Shown here in pieces: positions 8,397 through 18,824 of a stretch of 64,000 nucleotides of DNA. Made by a program: the position numbers and the translations under genes. Positions within the stretch are counted from its first letter, which is position 1. Every line of letters begins with the position of its first letter. The notes under the pieces are model-generated. The model ran no database searches. It saw nothing but the letters and a program-made list of their open reading frames with translations, and was not told the DNA's origin. This DNA comes from Gammaproteobacteria bacterium (GTDB taxonomy: Bacteria > Pseudomonadota > Gammaproteobacteria > GCA-001735895). Location of the stretch: contig JAAEMR010000010.1 of assembly GCA_024225395.1 (NCBI GenBank), positions 91,295 to 155,294 of the forward strand, given 5' to 3'.

Positions 8397-10129
8397 TAAA
8401 ATCTAATTCATTTTTGAATGCAGCAGGAAACGTTAATATCAGATTTTTGCAGATTAATTTTTTTGTACTGTTACTCGCGCTTCCCACTTTGGTGACAGCT
8501 GCTACCATTCAGGTTAAAGCGGATCGTAACCCGGTGAGTTTAAATGAATCATTTCAGCTGATTTATGAAAGCAGTGAATCGGTGGATGATGACCCTGATT
8601 TTGCTCCTCTGCAAAAATACCTGGATATATTGAATCGTAGTCAAAGCAGCAACATCAGTATTGTTAATGGACGTTATAACAGCAGTAAAACCTGGGTTTT
8701 GAACGTAATCGCCCGGCAGGTTGGCGTTATTGTTTTACCGCCTGTTTCTTTTGGCTCAGATTTAAGCGACCCTTATAAAATTACGGTAAAAGCGGCGACT
8801 AAAAATCAACTGGTTCAATCCGGATTTTATACTCGGATTCGAGTAGACCAGGAGCAGGTTTATGCCCAGCAACAACTGGTCATAACGCAACAATTATTCA
8901 GCGATAAAAATCTGTCCGCCTATGGCATGGCTGAAATTGATTTCAATGGCATGGATGTGATCAGTCTGCCACTAGGGGATGAAAAGAAGTATAAAACTCA
9001 AATCGGTGATAAAGCCTACCTGGTGATTGAAAAAAAATACGCGGTATTTCCACAAACCAGCGGCCTGTTAAAGTTAGCTCCTGTGCTGGCTGAGGCAAGA
9101 ACAGGATCTGCTTCAAATTCTTTTTTCAATTCCCTGGGTAATGGGAAAGTGGTGCGCGCTCGTTCAAATGCTCTTGATATTGCAGTATTACCAGTGCCAG
9201 CAAATATTAATGTGAACCCCTGGTTACCAGCCAAAAATTTCCAGCTACTGGAGCAGTGGCCAGCAAATCCTCCACAGTTTGTTCAGAGTGAACCTGTAAC
9301 AAGAACACTGTCAATAAAAGCAGAGGGTTTGACTGCGGCACAATTACCGGTGCTACCGGATATTTCGATAGATGGATTGAAGCAGTATCCTGATCAGCCT
9401 CTATTAAATGATATTCAAAATGATACGGGTATTACCGGTTATCGTGTGGAAAAGATAGCTCTTATTCCCACTGTGTCTGGAAAAATCACCCTGCCAGCCA
9501 TTGATATACCCTGGTGGAATACCACAACGCAGAAAAGAGAAGTTGCAAGCATTCCTGCTCGAATCATAAATGTTATTCCTTCTGCATCGCCAGTGACACC
9601 TGCAGTAACCCCGTCCACTGTGCCACAGGCTGTCGCAGCAGAAATCGAACCTGTTGAAAGTACTCAATCTGTGGATTTGTTGTCATCTGCTGAGTCAAAA
9701 ATATGGATGTTCGTGGCAATTTTATTTGCTGTTGCCTGGATTGTGACTTCCTTAAGCTGGTTTTTTGTCAGTAGAAAAAAGCGTCCTGTTAATAATAAGG
9801 AACAGTCAGCTCTATCTGCTAAACAACAGTACAAGTTATTAAAAGTAACCTGTGCCAAAAAGGATGTTGCAGGGGTGAGATTGAGCCTGGTTAACTGGGC
9901 TCAGGCTTTCTTTTCAAAAAGTAATATTAATAACCTTCAGGATCTTGTCCAATATGTTCCAGCTGAGCTTTCCAGAGAAATAAAAAAACTGGATGCGATA
10001 CTGTATGGAGGCCAGCAGCTAGAAATCAACTTTGACTTAATAATTGATAGTATTGAACAGTTGATAAAATCTGAAAGTTCTAAATCTTCACAGAAGCAGC
10101 CCGAATTGCTGGAACCTCTCTACAAATAG
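8390..10129 (+). CDS. BatD-like oxygen-tolerance membrane protein
   Basis: 579 residues. It has a signal peptide with a long N-region (hydrophobic residues 22-36, cleavage near VTA). A large periplasmic beta-rich BatD region (about 38-400) follows, then a Pro/Thr-rich linker, a transmembrane helix at 439-460 and a cytoplasmic tail. The start overlaps the previous gene by 7 bp. It is the last gene of the moxR operon. BatD proteins are thought to act with BatA/B at the inner membrane; mechanism unknown. No terminator is obvious, but a hairpin element follows at 10211. Confidence 0.88.
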   Translation: MVIKSNSFLNAAGNVNIRFLQINFFVLLLALPTLVTAATIQVKADRNPVSLNESFQLIYESSESVDDDPDFAPLQKYLDILNRSQSSNISIVNGRYNSSKTWVLNVIARQVGVIVLPPVSFGSDLSDPYKITVKAATKNQLVQSGFYTRIRVDQEQVYAQQQLVITQQLFSDKNLSAYGMAEIDFNGMDVISLPLGDEKKYKTQIGDKAYLVIEKKYAVFPQTSGLLKLAPVLAEARTGSASNSFFNSLGNGKVVRARSNALDIAVLPVPANINVNPWLPAKNFQLLEQWPANPPQFVQSEPVTRTLSIKAEGLTAAQLPVLPDISIDGLKQYPDQPLLNDIQNDTGITGYRVEKIALIPTVSGKITLPAIDIPWWNTTTQKREVASIPARIINVIPSASPVTPAVTPSTVPQAVAAEIEPVESTQSVDLLSSAESKIWMFVAILFAVAWIVTSLSWFFVSRKKRPVNNKEQSALSAKQQYKLLKVTCAKKDVAGVRLSLVNWAQAFFSKSNINNLQDLVQYVPAELSREIKKLDAILYGGQQLEINFDLIIDSIEQLIKSESSKSSQKQPELLEPLYK

Positions 10130-10210
10130 CAGAAGTGACCTGAAGAAGTGGCTTTAGCCGGCTAATTCAGCTCATTTTCTGCTTACAACTGATTTCTTCA
10201 AAATGCTATA

Positions 10211-10378
10211 CTAGGAGCCTGTTGGACTTATGATGAAACTACTGCGGAAATGAGATTTTGACCACCTTTTCCTATCGATTTAGTTAAATATGAATAACTT
10301 TTAGCCCAAATCGATAGAAAAATCTGCCACAAAATGACTTTCCCTCGCTACGATCACATAAGTCAGAAAGACTCCTAG
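10211..10378. repeat. 168-bp symmetric hairpin (MITE-like) upstream of obgE
   Basis: Positions 10211-10281 and 10308-10378 are 71-nt arms facing each other around a 26-nt centre. Without gaps 43 of 71 positions are complementary, concentrated in the outer 20 bp (CTAGGAG..., 16 of 20) and the inner 11 bp (10-bp perfect CTATCGATTT/AAATCGATAG). The ends are exact inverted copies of CTAGGAG. No coding capacity. It ends 24 bp before the obgE ATG. The design fits a miniature inverted-repeat element or a large mRNA leader hairpin. Confidence 0.7.
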
Positions 10379-11440
<1,062 letters not shown>

Positions 11441-11447
11441 AGTCAGC

Positions 11448-12557
11448 ATGAACAGGATTAGTCGAGTAGTCGTAAAAATTGGCAGTGCACTGATTACCAA
11501 TGACGGGAAAGGTCTGGATCACCAGGCTATTACGCAATGGGCCGATCAAATGGCCCAGTTACGCTTATCCGGGGTAGACGTTGTTTTGGTTTCCTCGGGG
11601 GCTGTTGCTGAAGGTATTACCCGACTGGGTTTACATACTCGTCCGCGCAGTATCCATGCTTTGCAGGCTTCTGCTGCGGTGGGTCAAATGGGTTTAGTTC
11701 AGGCTTATGAAAGCTGTTTTCAGAAGCATGGCATACAGACAGCCCAGGTATTGCTGACTCATGAAGATCTGGCTAATCGCCAGCGCTATTTGAATGCCCG
11801 TTCTACGCTGCGAACCTTGCTTGATTTTGGCGTCGTGCCAGTGGTCAACGAAAACGATACGGTGGCCACCGATGAAATTAGATTCGGTGATAATGATACT
11901 TTAGGCGCTCTGGTTGCGAATATAATCGAAGCAGATTTACTCATTATTCTGACTGACCAGAAAGGACTTTTTGATAGCAACCCGGATCAAAACCCCAACG
12001 CTAAATTTATTCAGAAAGCAGATGCTGATGATGACATGCTAATGAGCTTTGCCGGAAGTAGTAAAGGAAATCTGGGGCAGGGTGGAATGCAAACTAAAAT
12101 TATTGCTGCTCAAAAAGCAGCGCGTTCCGGGACTCATACCGTCATTGCTTCTGGCCGTGAAGAGGACGCTATCAAACGTGTGGTGAAAGGTGAGTCGCTG
12201 GGTACTTTTCTGACTGCTGCAAAAGGTCAGATGGCCGCCAGAAAGCAGTGGCTGGCCGGTCATATGCGCTGTGCAGGCGAACTGGTACTGGATGACGGTG
12301 CTGTCAGGGTTTTACAGAATTCCGGAGCTAGCCTGTTACCTATAGGGGTCAAAGCAGTTAAAGGAGAGTTCAAGCGGGGTGAAGTTATCGCCTGTGTGAA
12401 TACCAATGGAAGTGAAGTGGCCAGAGGCCTGGTTAATTACCCTTCAGATGAAACGCGAAAAATTATTGGTCATACCAGCAAACATATTTCCGGCATTTTA
12501 GGTTATGTCGATGATGAAGAACTGGTGCACAGGGATAATTTAATCTTACTTGGTTAA
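11448..12557 (+). CDS. proB: Glutamate 5-kinase
   Basis: 369 residues, matching ProB length with a C-terminal PUA domain. The amino-acid kinase signatures [26 protein letters not shown] and GGMQTKI are present. It phosphorylates glutamate to glutamyl-5-phosphate, the first committed step of proline synthesis, and is usually feedback inhibited by proline. The PUA region starts near residue 275 ([13 protein letters not shown]). It is in an operon with obgE, as in Pseudomonas-type genomes. proA is not in the window. Confidence 0.97.
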   Translation: MNRISRVVVKIGSALITNDGKGLDHQAITQWADQMAQLRLSGVDVVLVSSGAVAEGITRLGLHTRPRSIHALQASAAVGQMGLVQAYESCFQKHGIQTAQVLLTHEDLANRQRYLNARSTLRTLLDFGVVPVVNENDTVATDEIRFGDNDTLGALVANIIEADLLIILTDQKGLFDSNPDQNPNAKFIQKADADDDMLMSFAGSSKGNLGQGGMQTKIIAAQKAARSGTHTVIASGREEDAIKRVVKGESLGTFLTAAKGQMAARKQWLAGHMRCAGELVLDDGAVRVLQNSGASLLPIGVKAVKGEFKRGEVIACVNTNGSEVARGLVNYPSDETRKIIGHTSKHISGILGYVDDEELVHRDNLILLG

Positions 12558-12567
12558 CAGAATTTAA

Positions 12568-12623
12568 CTCAACTCAAAAGCTGCCTTTGGTATTACAGGC
12601 GAAACAGGTTTCTTTGAGTTGAG
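12568..12623. repeat. 11-bp inverted repeat between convergent proB and AIM24 genes
   Basis: CTCAACTCAAA at 12568-12578 faces TTTGAGTTGAG at 12613-12623 across a 34-nt loop. It lies in the 105-bp convergent gap and may serve as a bidirectional transcription stop, though no long T-run follows. Confidence 0.4.
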
Positions 12624-12662
12624 TATTGAGTTGTTTCCAGTATTGTATTTCAAGGTTAATAA

Positions 12663-13439
12663 TTAATCCCCGTCCAGCATATTTCCAATCTTACCCAGCA
12701 CCGAGCCTTCTCCCGTTCCACCCCCCGCATTGGTGAGAATGCGATCGGCCATGCGAGCAAATGGCAGGCTTTGTAACCATACGGTTCCTGTACCCTGTAA
12801 GGTGGCCAGAAACAGGCCTTCACCACCAAATACCATTGATTTCAGGTTGCCTGCTCGTTGGATATCATAATCGATATCTCCGCTGAAACCTACCAGGCAG
12901 CCTGTATCTACTCTGAGTTTTTCTCCTTTTAGTTTCTTCTCAATAACGGTGCCACCAGCCTGAATAAATGCCATACCATCACCTTCGAGGGCTTGCAGGA
13001 TAAAACCTTCTCCACCGAAAAAACCGCTACCCAGTTTACGGTTAAAGCTGATGTCAATTTTGGTGCCAAATGCAGCACATAAAAAGGCATCTTTCTGGCA
13101 GGTGATTCTGCCACCTAATTCGGCCATATTGAGTGGCACAATATTTCCTGGATAAGGGGCTGAGAATGCGACTCGTTTTTTTCCGTGTCCATGATGAGTG
13201 AAGTGGGTGGTAAAGATCGATTCGCCCGTCATCATTCTTTTACCAGCCTGAAATAGTTTTCCCATGATGCCTTCGTTGGCTTCACTGCCATCACCCATGC
13301 GAGTTTCGAAGTCGATGCCTTCTTCCATGTAAGTCATGGCACCGGCTTCAGCGACAACGGTTTCACCCGGATCTAGCTCTACTTCGATTAGCTGTAGCTC
13401 AGCACCTATTATTTCATAATCTATTTCATGGCAAATCAT
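12663..13439 (-). CDS. AIM24/TIGR00266-family protein
   Basis: 258 residues. It contains family hallmarks: [17 protein letters not shown] near the N-terminus, [15 protein letters not shown] in the middle and [15 protein letters not shown] at the end, reflecting internally repeated beta strands. The C-terminus is Gly-rich. The family is widespread in bacteria and related to mitochondrial AIM24; its molecular function is not established. It probably shares a transcript with the upstream S1-domain gene (12 bp apart). Cytosolic; no signal peptide. Confidence 0.85.
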   Translation of the reverse strand: MICHEIDYEIIGAELQLIEVELDPGETVVAEAGAMTYMEEGIDFETRMGDGSEANEGIMGKLFQAGKRMMTGESIFTTHFTHHGHGKKRVAFSAPYPGNIVPLNMAELGGRITCQKDAFLCAAFGTKIDISFNRKLGSGFFGGEGFILQALEGDGMAFIQAGGTVIEKKLKGEKLRVDTGCLVGFSGDIDYDIQRAGNLKSMVFGGEGLFLATLQGTGTVWLQSLPFARMADRILTNAGGGTGEGSVLGKIGNMLDGD

Positions 13440-13451
13440 ATGTCTCTCCTA

Positions 13452-14288
13452 TTATTTTTCTATCAGCCGAATTCCATCTTTTTCAATCGTGATAACCCGT
13501 TGTTTATATAATCCGCCGATTGCCCTTTTAAAAGCTTTTTTACTCATGCCGAATAATCTGGATATAAGTTGTGGATCGGACTTATCGTGAACGGGAGCGA
13601 AGCCATTTTGCTTGTTCAAATATTGTAAAATAATTTTAGCATATTTATCCCGGGTTTCCTGCCCGCCCTGCAGGCTTAAATCAATTTTCCCATCGGCACG
13701 GATTTTTTTAATAAAACCTTTTTTAGATTGACCAAAGCTTAGTCGCTGGAATACATCGTCCTTATATAAAACTCCCCAGTGGCTATTGTTAATAATGGCT
13801 TTGAAACCCAGCTCTGTGGTATTTGCAATAATCAAATCAACCTGTTGCTGAGGTCTGAAATTGTGTGGCCTGTCATCATCCAGAAATTTATCAATTTTTG
13901 AAGATGCCGCTATCCGACCATCACGTTGGTCAAGATATAAATACACCAGGTACGAATGATCGACTTCCATCTTGCGGTGCTGCTCAGCAAAAGGGACTAA
14001 TAAATCTTTATCCAGTCCCCAGTCTAAAAACGCACCAATTTCAGTAATAGCCAGAACTTTTAAATACGCAAATTCAGCGACTTTAGCTTTGGGCCTTTGG
14101 GTTGTGGCCACCGGGCGATCTTCTGAATCGAGGTATAGAAAAACATCAACACTGTCGCCTGGTGCTAAATGATCAGGTGCATGTCTTTTAGGTAATAACA
14201 CTTCGCCGAGTTCTTCGGCATCCAGGTAAAATCCAAAATCAACGGTTTTTATCACTTCTAAAGAGTAACTCTGGCCTAAAGTAATCAT
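13452..14288 (-). CDS. S1-like RNA-binding protein, CvfB/YitL family
   Basis: 278 residues. There are three or four consecutive S1-type beta-barrels (starting around residues 1, 65 and 140; note GFYLDAEELGEVLLP and GAFLDWGLDKDLLVP). A C-terminal winged-helix segment follows (SRLFGMSKKAFKRAIGGLYKQRVI). This is the CvfB architecture. In Staphylococcus the homologue affects virulence gene expression through RNA binding; in gammaproteobacteria the role is unclear. It is first in a two-gene unit with AIM24. Confidence 0.85.
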   Translation of the reverse strand: MITLGQSYSLEVIKTVDFGFYLDAEELGEVLLPKRHAPDHLAPGDSVDVFLYLDSEDRPVATTQRPKAKVAEFAYLKVLAITEIGAFLDWGLDKDLLVPFAEQHRKMEVDHSYLVYLYLDQRDGRIAASSKIDKFLDDDRPHNFRPQQQVDLIIANTTELGFKAIINNSHWGVLYKDDVFQRLSFGQSKKGFIKKIRADGKIDLSLQGGQETRDKYAKIILQYLNKQNGFAPVHDKSDPQLISRLFGMSKKAFKRAIGGLYKQRVITIEKDGIRLIEK

Positions 14289-14340
14289 GTTATTGCTGTG
14301 GTTAAATATTGAGAGGTGATTATACAGGTAAAACGATTTT

Positions 14341-14414
14341 TACCACAGAGGACACTCAGAGCACAGAGGAAAAATAATGTTTACAATCAAAAGATTTTTC
14401 ACCACGAACTAAGG
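14341..14414. repeat. Two CCAC-AGAG / CCACGAA intergenic repeat copies
   Basis: ACCACAGAGGACACTCAGAG at 14342-14361 and TTTTTCACCACGAACTAAGG at 14395-14414 are variants of the same short motif seen again at 16253, 16383 (inverted) and 23686. They occupy the gap between comF and the CvfB-like gene. Confidence 0.5.
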
Positions 14415-14423
14415 TTGTTAATG

Positions 14424-15137
14424 TTAATCATGTTTTAACGCACGGGCCAGGCTCCAGACCTGTATTTGTTGTACGCCCGATTTCTTTAACACTTTACAGA
14501 TTTCGGTCATGGTGCTACCTGTGGTGATGATGTCATCGATGAGCGCTACGGATTTGTATTGTTGTTGAGGAGTATACTCGAAGGCTTTTTGAATGTTTTT
14601 GTGGCGTTTATTCAAGCTAAGACCTGATTGAGCTTGTGTCGCTTTTACTCGTTTCAGGCTGCACCGGTCAATGGGAATGTTTAATAACAGGGAAAGTGCA
14701 GTGGCAATTTCTTCTGCCTGATTATAACCACGTTCAAGTAACCTGGTTTTATGTAATGGAACTGGTAGCAAGACGTCTACCCGGCTGTTTTGATAATAGG
14801 GTTGAATATGAGTGAGCAGTGCATTGGCATTGTGTAGTTGCTCGTTGAATTTAAGGTCCTGAATTATTTTTCGAGTCCAGCCTGTGTAAATTAATGGAGC
14901 AATCATGGTTTTCCAGCGAGGTGGTTGTTTAAGGCAGGATGGGCAAATATGACTGGTAACTTTATTGGGTAAACCGCAGCAGGAGCAGGGATTGGGAACC
15001 CTGGTTAATGAATCTACACAATATTGGCAAATGAACTCGCTTGATTTAACAGGCGTGCCACAGGTCAGGCATAGGCCTGGATTTAGAATTTGGCTTAATT
15101 TATACCTGATATTGAAATAAATACGTCTTCCTGACAT
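14424..15137 (-). CDS. comF: ComF-family phosphoribosyltransferase-like protein
   Basis: 237 residues. The N-terminus carries zinc-binding Cys pairs (C23, C26, C37, C40, plus C51-C54, C65, C68). The type I PRTase domain follows, with LLPVPLHKTRLLERGYNQ and the PRPP loop VALIDDIITTGSTM (197-210). ComF/GntX-like proteins take part in DNA uptake in naturally competent species; the exact reaction is unknown. It is divergent from bioB with a 128-bp promoter region, an arrangement common in gammaproteobacteria. Confidence 0.92.
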   Translation of the reverse strand: MSGRRIYFNIRYKLSQILNPGLCLTCGTPVKSSEFICQYCVDSLTRVPNPCSCCGLPNKVTSHICPSCLKQPPRWKTMIAPLIYTGWTRKIIQDLKFNEQLHNANALLTHIQPYYQNSRVDVLLPVPLHKTRLLERGYNQAEEIATALSLLLNIPIDRCSLKRVKATQAQSGLSLNKRHKNIQKAFEYTPQQQYKSVALIDDIITTGSTMTEICKVLKKSGVQQIQVWSLARALKHD

Positions 15138-15165
15138 GATTCTGACTCCATAACTTGTGACGACC

Positions 15166-15196
15166 CCTGAATTCGCCCATAAGTCACGAATTCAGG
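15166..15196. promoter_or_regulatory. Perfect 10-bp inverted repeat in the comF-bioB promoter region
   Basis: CCTGAATTCG (15166-15175) faces CGAATTCAGG (15187-15196) with an 11-nt spacer. It ends one base before the predicted bioB -35 box. It does not match the BirA operator (TTGTAAACC and mirror). It could be an operator for another factor or a short hairpin element. Confidence 0.5.
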
Positions 15197-15197
15197 A

Positions 15198-15225
15198 TTG
15201 ACTAATCCCTTAATAGTAATAGACT
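15198..15225 (+). promoter_or_regulatory. Predicted sigma-70 promoter of bioB
   Basis: TTGACT (15198-15203), 16-bp spacer, TAGACT (15220-15225), 40 bp before the bioB ATG. The -35 box is near consensus and the -10 moderate. Confidence 0.5.
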
Positions 15226-15265
15226 GACCAGCCATTTTCTCATTTAAGAAATAACGAGCTGTATC

Positions 15266-16246
15266 ATGACAGAAACAACCTTGCGACATGACTGGTCTCT
15301 GACCGAAATAAAAACATTATTTGACCAGCCTTTCAATGACTTATTGTTTCAGGCTCAAACTATTCATCGCCAGAATTTTGATCCGAACAGCGTTCAAATC
15401 AGTTCTTTGTTAAGCATTAAAACCGGTGCATGCCCTGAAGATTGTTCCTATTGTCCTCAATCGGCCAAATATGAAACTGAGCTGGAAAAAGAGCGTTTAC
15501 TGCCCATCGAAGAAGTTAAACAGGCCGCGTTAAACGCCAAACATAACGGTGCAACTCGTTTCTGTATGGGTGCGGCATGGCGTAATCCGACCGATAGAAA
15601 TCTCGATAATGTGATTGAAATGATCTCTGTGGTTAAAGACCTGGGCATGGAAACCTGCGTCACGCTGGGTATGTTAACCAGGCAGCAGACGCATCGTTTA
15701 AAACAGGCCGGGCTGGATTATTACAATCACAACCTGGATACATCACCTGAATTTTATAAAGAAGTGATTACCACTCGAACTTTTCAGGATCGACTGGATA
15801 CACTGCAACATGTGCAGGATGAAAATATCAATGTCTGTTGTGGCGGCATTGTCGGCATGGGTGAAGTGGAAGAAGATCGTGCGGGTTTGTTGCAGCAACT
15901 GGTGAATATGCCCAGACACCCTGAATCAGTACCTATTAACCTGTTAGTGCAGGTAGAAAATACTCCTTTATTTGGTACTGCTGAACTTGATCCTCTAGAC
16001 TTTGTAAGAACGATTGCTGTGGCCCGTATTTTGATGCCCAAGTCAGCTGTTCGTTTATCAGCTGGACGAAATGATATGAGTGATGAGATGCAGGCAATGT
16101 GTTTCTTTGCCGGTGCGAATTCAATTTTCTACGGTGAAAAGCTACTGACTACACCGAACCCAGAGGAAAATAAGGATATGGAATTGTTTGCGAAACTGGG
16201 TATTAAACCGCAATCAACTAAAGATGCTCAGCAGTCTGCTGCTTAA
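15266..16246 (+). CDS. bioB: Biotin synthase
   Basis: 326 residues. It is a radical SAM enzyme with CPEDCSYC supplying the 4Fe-4S ligands C56, C60 and C63. Downstream motifs ([33 protein letters not shown]) are diagnostic. It inserts sulfur into dethiobiotin in the last step of biotin synthesis, consuming its own 2Fe-2S cluster. It is followed by bioF, but bioH, bioC and bioD do not follow as they do in Pseudomonas. Confidence 0.98.
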   Translation: MTETTLRHDWSLTEIKTLFDQPFNDLLFQAQTIHRQNFDPNSVQISSLLSIKTGACPEDCSYCPQSAKYETELEKERLLPIEEVKQAALNAKHNGATRFCMGAAWRNPTDRNLDNVIEMISVVKDLGMETCVTLGMLTRQQTHRLKQAGLDYYNHNLDTSPEFYKEVITTRTFQDRLDTLQHVQDENINVCCGGIVGMGEVEEDRAGLLQQLVNMPRHPESVPINLLVQVENTPLFGTAELDPLDFVRTIAVARILMPKSAVRLSAGRNDMSDEMQAMCFFAGANSIFYGEKLLTTPNPEENKDMELFAKLGIKPQSTKDAQQSAA

Positions 16247-16252
16247 AACATT

Positions 16253-16410
16253 ATTCACCACTAAGAGCGCGAAGGACACGAAGAAAATCTTTAGGGTGAT
16301 AGAACTAGATTTCAGCCAAGGCTTATGCCTGGCGTAAATGGAATGTTCCAAAGGCTTTATAGGGGTTAAACCTTTTTTAGTGTTTTTCCTTTGTGTTCTT
16401 CGTGGTGCAA
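16253..16410. repeat. Pair of facing CACCACGAAG-type repeats between bioB and bioF
   Basis: TTCACCACTAAGAGCGCGAA begins at 16253. An inverted copy (TTCTTCGTGGTGCAA, ending near 16410) sits 95 bp later, so the two form an inverted pair within the 177-bp gap. The second copy runs up to the bioF start. It is the same motif as at 14342 and 23686. Confidence 0.5.
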
Positions 16411-16423
16411 TAAGATTTACATA

Positions 16424-17578
16424 ATGAAAGAATTACGAGCAGCTTTAGATAAACGAAAACTACATGGGCTTTACCGTAAGCGTCTGATCACTCAATCCCC
16501 ACAGGGTGTTCATAACGTCATCAATGGCAAACAGGTTTTATCGTTTTGCAGTAATGATTACCTGGGGCTGGCGAATCACCCTGAAATTAAACAGGCTTTT
16601 ATTCAGGCGACCGATAAATATGGTGTTGGCAGTGGTTCTGCTCATCTGGTGAATGGGCATAGCCAGTTACATCATGACTGTGAATTGATGCTGGCACAAT
16701 TTACCGGGCGTGATAGAGCGCTGCTTTTCAGCACCGGTTATATGGCTAACCTGGCAATTACCTCGGCATTAGTGGGGCGTAATGATTTCATTTTTCAGGA
16801 TAAGCTCAATCATGCGTCATTGATTGATGCCGCTAAACTCTCCGATGCAAAATTATTGCGTTATCAGCATAACGATTTAACTCAATTGCAGCGTTTGCTG
16901 GATAAACACCAGCCTGACCATCGTCGCCTGATTATGGCTGATGCAGTGTTCAGTATGGATGGCGATAAAGTCGATGCTAAAAACCTAAGCCAGATTAGCC
17001 GACAAAGTAAAAGCTGGTTGATGCTAGATGATGCGCATGGCTTTGGTGTATTAGGTGAAACGGGTTCCGGTTTATGTGAAGAGCAGCAACTGTCTCAGGC
17101 TGCTGTGCCAATTCTGATGGCGACGCTGGGCAAAGCCGTTGGTGTCAGCGGGGCATTTGTGGCGGGCAGTGAAGGGCTTATCGAAACCATGATCCAGTCA
17201 TCCCGGAGTTATATTTACACTACAGCCAGTCCGCCGGCCAATGCAGCAGCCGTCATGCAAAGCATAAAAATAATTCAGCAGGAAGGCTGGCGTAGAGAAA
17301 AGCTGTTTGAATTAATCCACTATTTTAAAAATCAGGTAACTCAACTGAATTGTGAATTGATGCCTTCTAATACGGCCATCCAGCCGATAGTTATTGGGGA
17401 TAATCATAAAGCGGTGAATATTGCGTCAAACCTGTTTCAGCAAGGTATTCATGTCACTGCAATCCGCCCACCGACAGTGCCCGAGAATACCGCCCGCCTT
17501 CGAATCACTTTGTCAGCAGAGCATGAAAAACAGGATGTGGATGTGTTGATAAAAGCTTTATTCGGCATAATAGGGTGA
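16424..17578 (+). CDS. bioF: 8-amino-7-oxononanoate synthase
   Basis: 384 residues from the ATG at 16424. The frame extends to a TTG at 16391, but those codons lie inside the intergenic repeat. It is an alpha-oxoamine synthase with CSNDYLGLANHPE, the Asp of LDDAHGFGVLG, and the PLP lysine in TLGKAVGVSGAF. It condenses pimeloyl-ACP/CoA with alanine, releasing CO2. No clear Shine-Dalgarno is visible. The paralogue kbl lies convergently just downstream with a shared terminator. Confidence 0.96.
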   Translation: MKELRAALDKRKLHGLYRKRLITQSPQGVHNVINGKQVLSFCSNDYLGLANHPEIKQAFIQATDKYGVGSGSAHLVNGHSQLHHDCELMLAQFTGRDRALLFSTGYMANLAITSALVGRNDFIFQDKLNHASLIDAAKLSDAKLLRYQHNDLTQLQRLLDKHQPDHRRLIMADAVFSMDGDKVDAKNLSQISRQSKSWLMLDDAHGFGVLGETGSGLCEEQQLSQAAVPILMATLGKAVGVSGAFVAGSEGLIETMIQSSRSYIYTTASPPANAAAVMQSIKIIQQEGWRREKLFELIHYFKNQVTQLNCELMPSNTAIQPIVIGDNHKAVNIASNLFQQGIHVTAIRPPTVPENTARLRITLSAEHEKQDVDVLIKALFGIIG

Positions 17579-17598
17579 AGCCCAAAAAAAATAATTTG

Positions 17599-17622
17599 AA
17601 CCGCAGAGAATGCCCTGCGGTT
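17599..17622. terminator. Bidirectional terminator between bioF and kbl
   Basis: Perfect 8-bp stem AACCGCAG/CTGCGGTT with an 8-nt loop. T-rich sequence follows on the plus side, and on the minus side an AAAAAAAA tract lies nearby (17583-17590). It sits between two convergent genes. Confidence 0.8.
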
Positions 17623-17631
17623 TAATCTCTT

Positions 17632-18822
17632 TTAGATGCTCATCTGTTGCTTAACTTCAACAAAACTATCCATCGCTACTTGCAGGTCCTGCTGGCTATG
17701 AGACGCCGATATCTGAGTGCGAATTCTGGCTTTACCATCGGGTACTACTGGGAACGAGAAGGCAATGACATACACGCCTTTCTCCAGCATGCGACTGGCG
17801 AATTCAACGGCTTTGGCAGCATCGTAAAGCATGATTGGAGAAATAGGGTGAGTGCCTGGTAGAATTTCGAATCCTCGATCTAACATTCCCTCGCGGAAGA
17901 ACTGTGTGTTTTGATCTAACTTGTCTCGCAAATCAGTGGAACTGCTGAGTATTTCCAGTGCTTTAATGGCTCCGGTGACAACGGACGGAGAAACCGTATT
18001 AGAAAAAAGATAAGGTCGTGAACGCTGGCGCAATAGCTCGATAATTTCAGACTTGCCACTGGTGTAGCCTCCGCCTGCACCACCCAGAGCCTTGCCAAGT
18101 GTCCCGGTGGTGATATCTATACGATCCATGCACGAATGATATTGGTGTGTACCACGCCCCTGTTTTCCAACGAAACCTACCGCATGGCTGTCATCAAAAT
18201 GAACCAGTGCGTCATATTTTTCAGCCAGATCACAAATTTTGTCCAGCTGGGCAATGTACCCATCCATTGAAAAGACCCCGTCTGTGGTAATCAGTTTAAA
18301 ACGTGCTCCAGCCTGTTGAGCCGCCTGTAGCTGTATTTCAAGATCAGCCATGTCGTTGTTACGGTAACGATAGCGGTTTGCCTTGCACAGACGTACACCA
18401 TCGATGATTGATGCATGGTTTAGTTCATCGGATATTACTGCATCTTCGAGGCCTAGTAAGGTTTCGAATAAGCCGCCATTGGCATCGAAGCAGGATGGGT
18501 AAAGAATGGTGTCTTCCGTTCCCAGAAATTTTGTGAGTTCGTCTTCCAGTTGTTTATGAATAGATTGTGTTCCACAGATAAAACGTACCGATGCCAGTCC
18601 GTAACCCCAGTCTTTCAAACCCTGTTGAGCGGCTGCCTTAACGTCAGGATGTTGAGCCAGTCCCAGGTAATTATTGGCGCAAAGGTTGAGTACCGGTTCA
18701 GCGTCTTTTACCCTGATGAAAGCTCCCTGAGCTGTGGTGATAACACGTTCTTCTTTATACTGACCTTTTGATCTTATGTCATCGAGTTGCTGTTGAAGGT
18801 GGTCTTTAAATTTTCTGTACAT
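17632..18822 (-). CDS. kbl: Glycine C-acetyltransferase (2-amino-3-ketobutyrate CoA ligase)
   Basis: 396 residues. It belongs to the alpha-oxoamine synthase family, with [24 protein letters not shown] and the PLP lysine in [13 protein letters not shown]. It cleaves 2-amino-3-oxobutanoate with CoA to glycine and acetyl-CoA. It directly follows tdh with a 2-bp gap, so the pair forms the threonine-to-glycine route. The order tdh-kbl is the reverse of the E. coli kbl-tdh operon. Confidence 0.97.
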   Translation of the reverse strand: MYRKFKDHLQQQLDDIRSKGQYKEERVITTAQGAFIRVKDAEPVLNLCANNYLGLAQHPDVKAAAQQGLKDWGYGLASVRFICGTQSIHKQLEDELTKFLGTEDTILYPSCFDANGGLFETLLGLEDAVISDELNHASIIDGVRLCKANRYRYRNNDMADLEIQLQAAQQAGARFKLITTDGVFSMDGYIAQLDKICDLAEKYDALVHFDDSHAVGFVGKQGRGTHQYHSCMDRIDITTGTLGKALGGAGGGYTSGKSEIIELLRQRSRPYLFSNTVSPSVVTGAIKALEILSSSTDLRDKLDQNTQFFREGMLDRGFEILPGTHPISPIMLYDAAKAVEFASRMLEKGVYVIAFSFPVVPDGKARIRTQISASHSQQDLQVAMDSFVEVKQQMSI

Positions 18823-18824
18823 GG

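Noticed and set aside
15138..15265. BirA operator upstream of bioB
   Set aside because: No TTGTAAACC/GGTTTACAA-like pair; the palindrome present has a different sequence.
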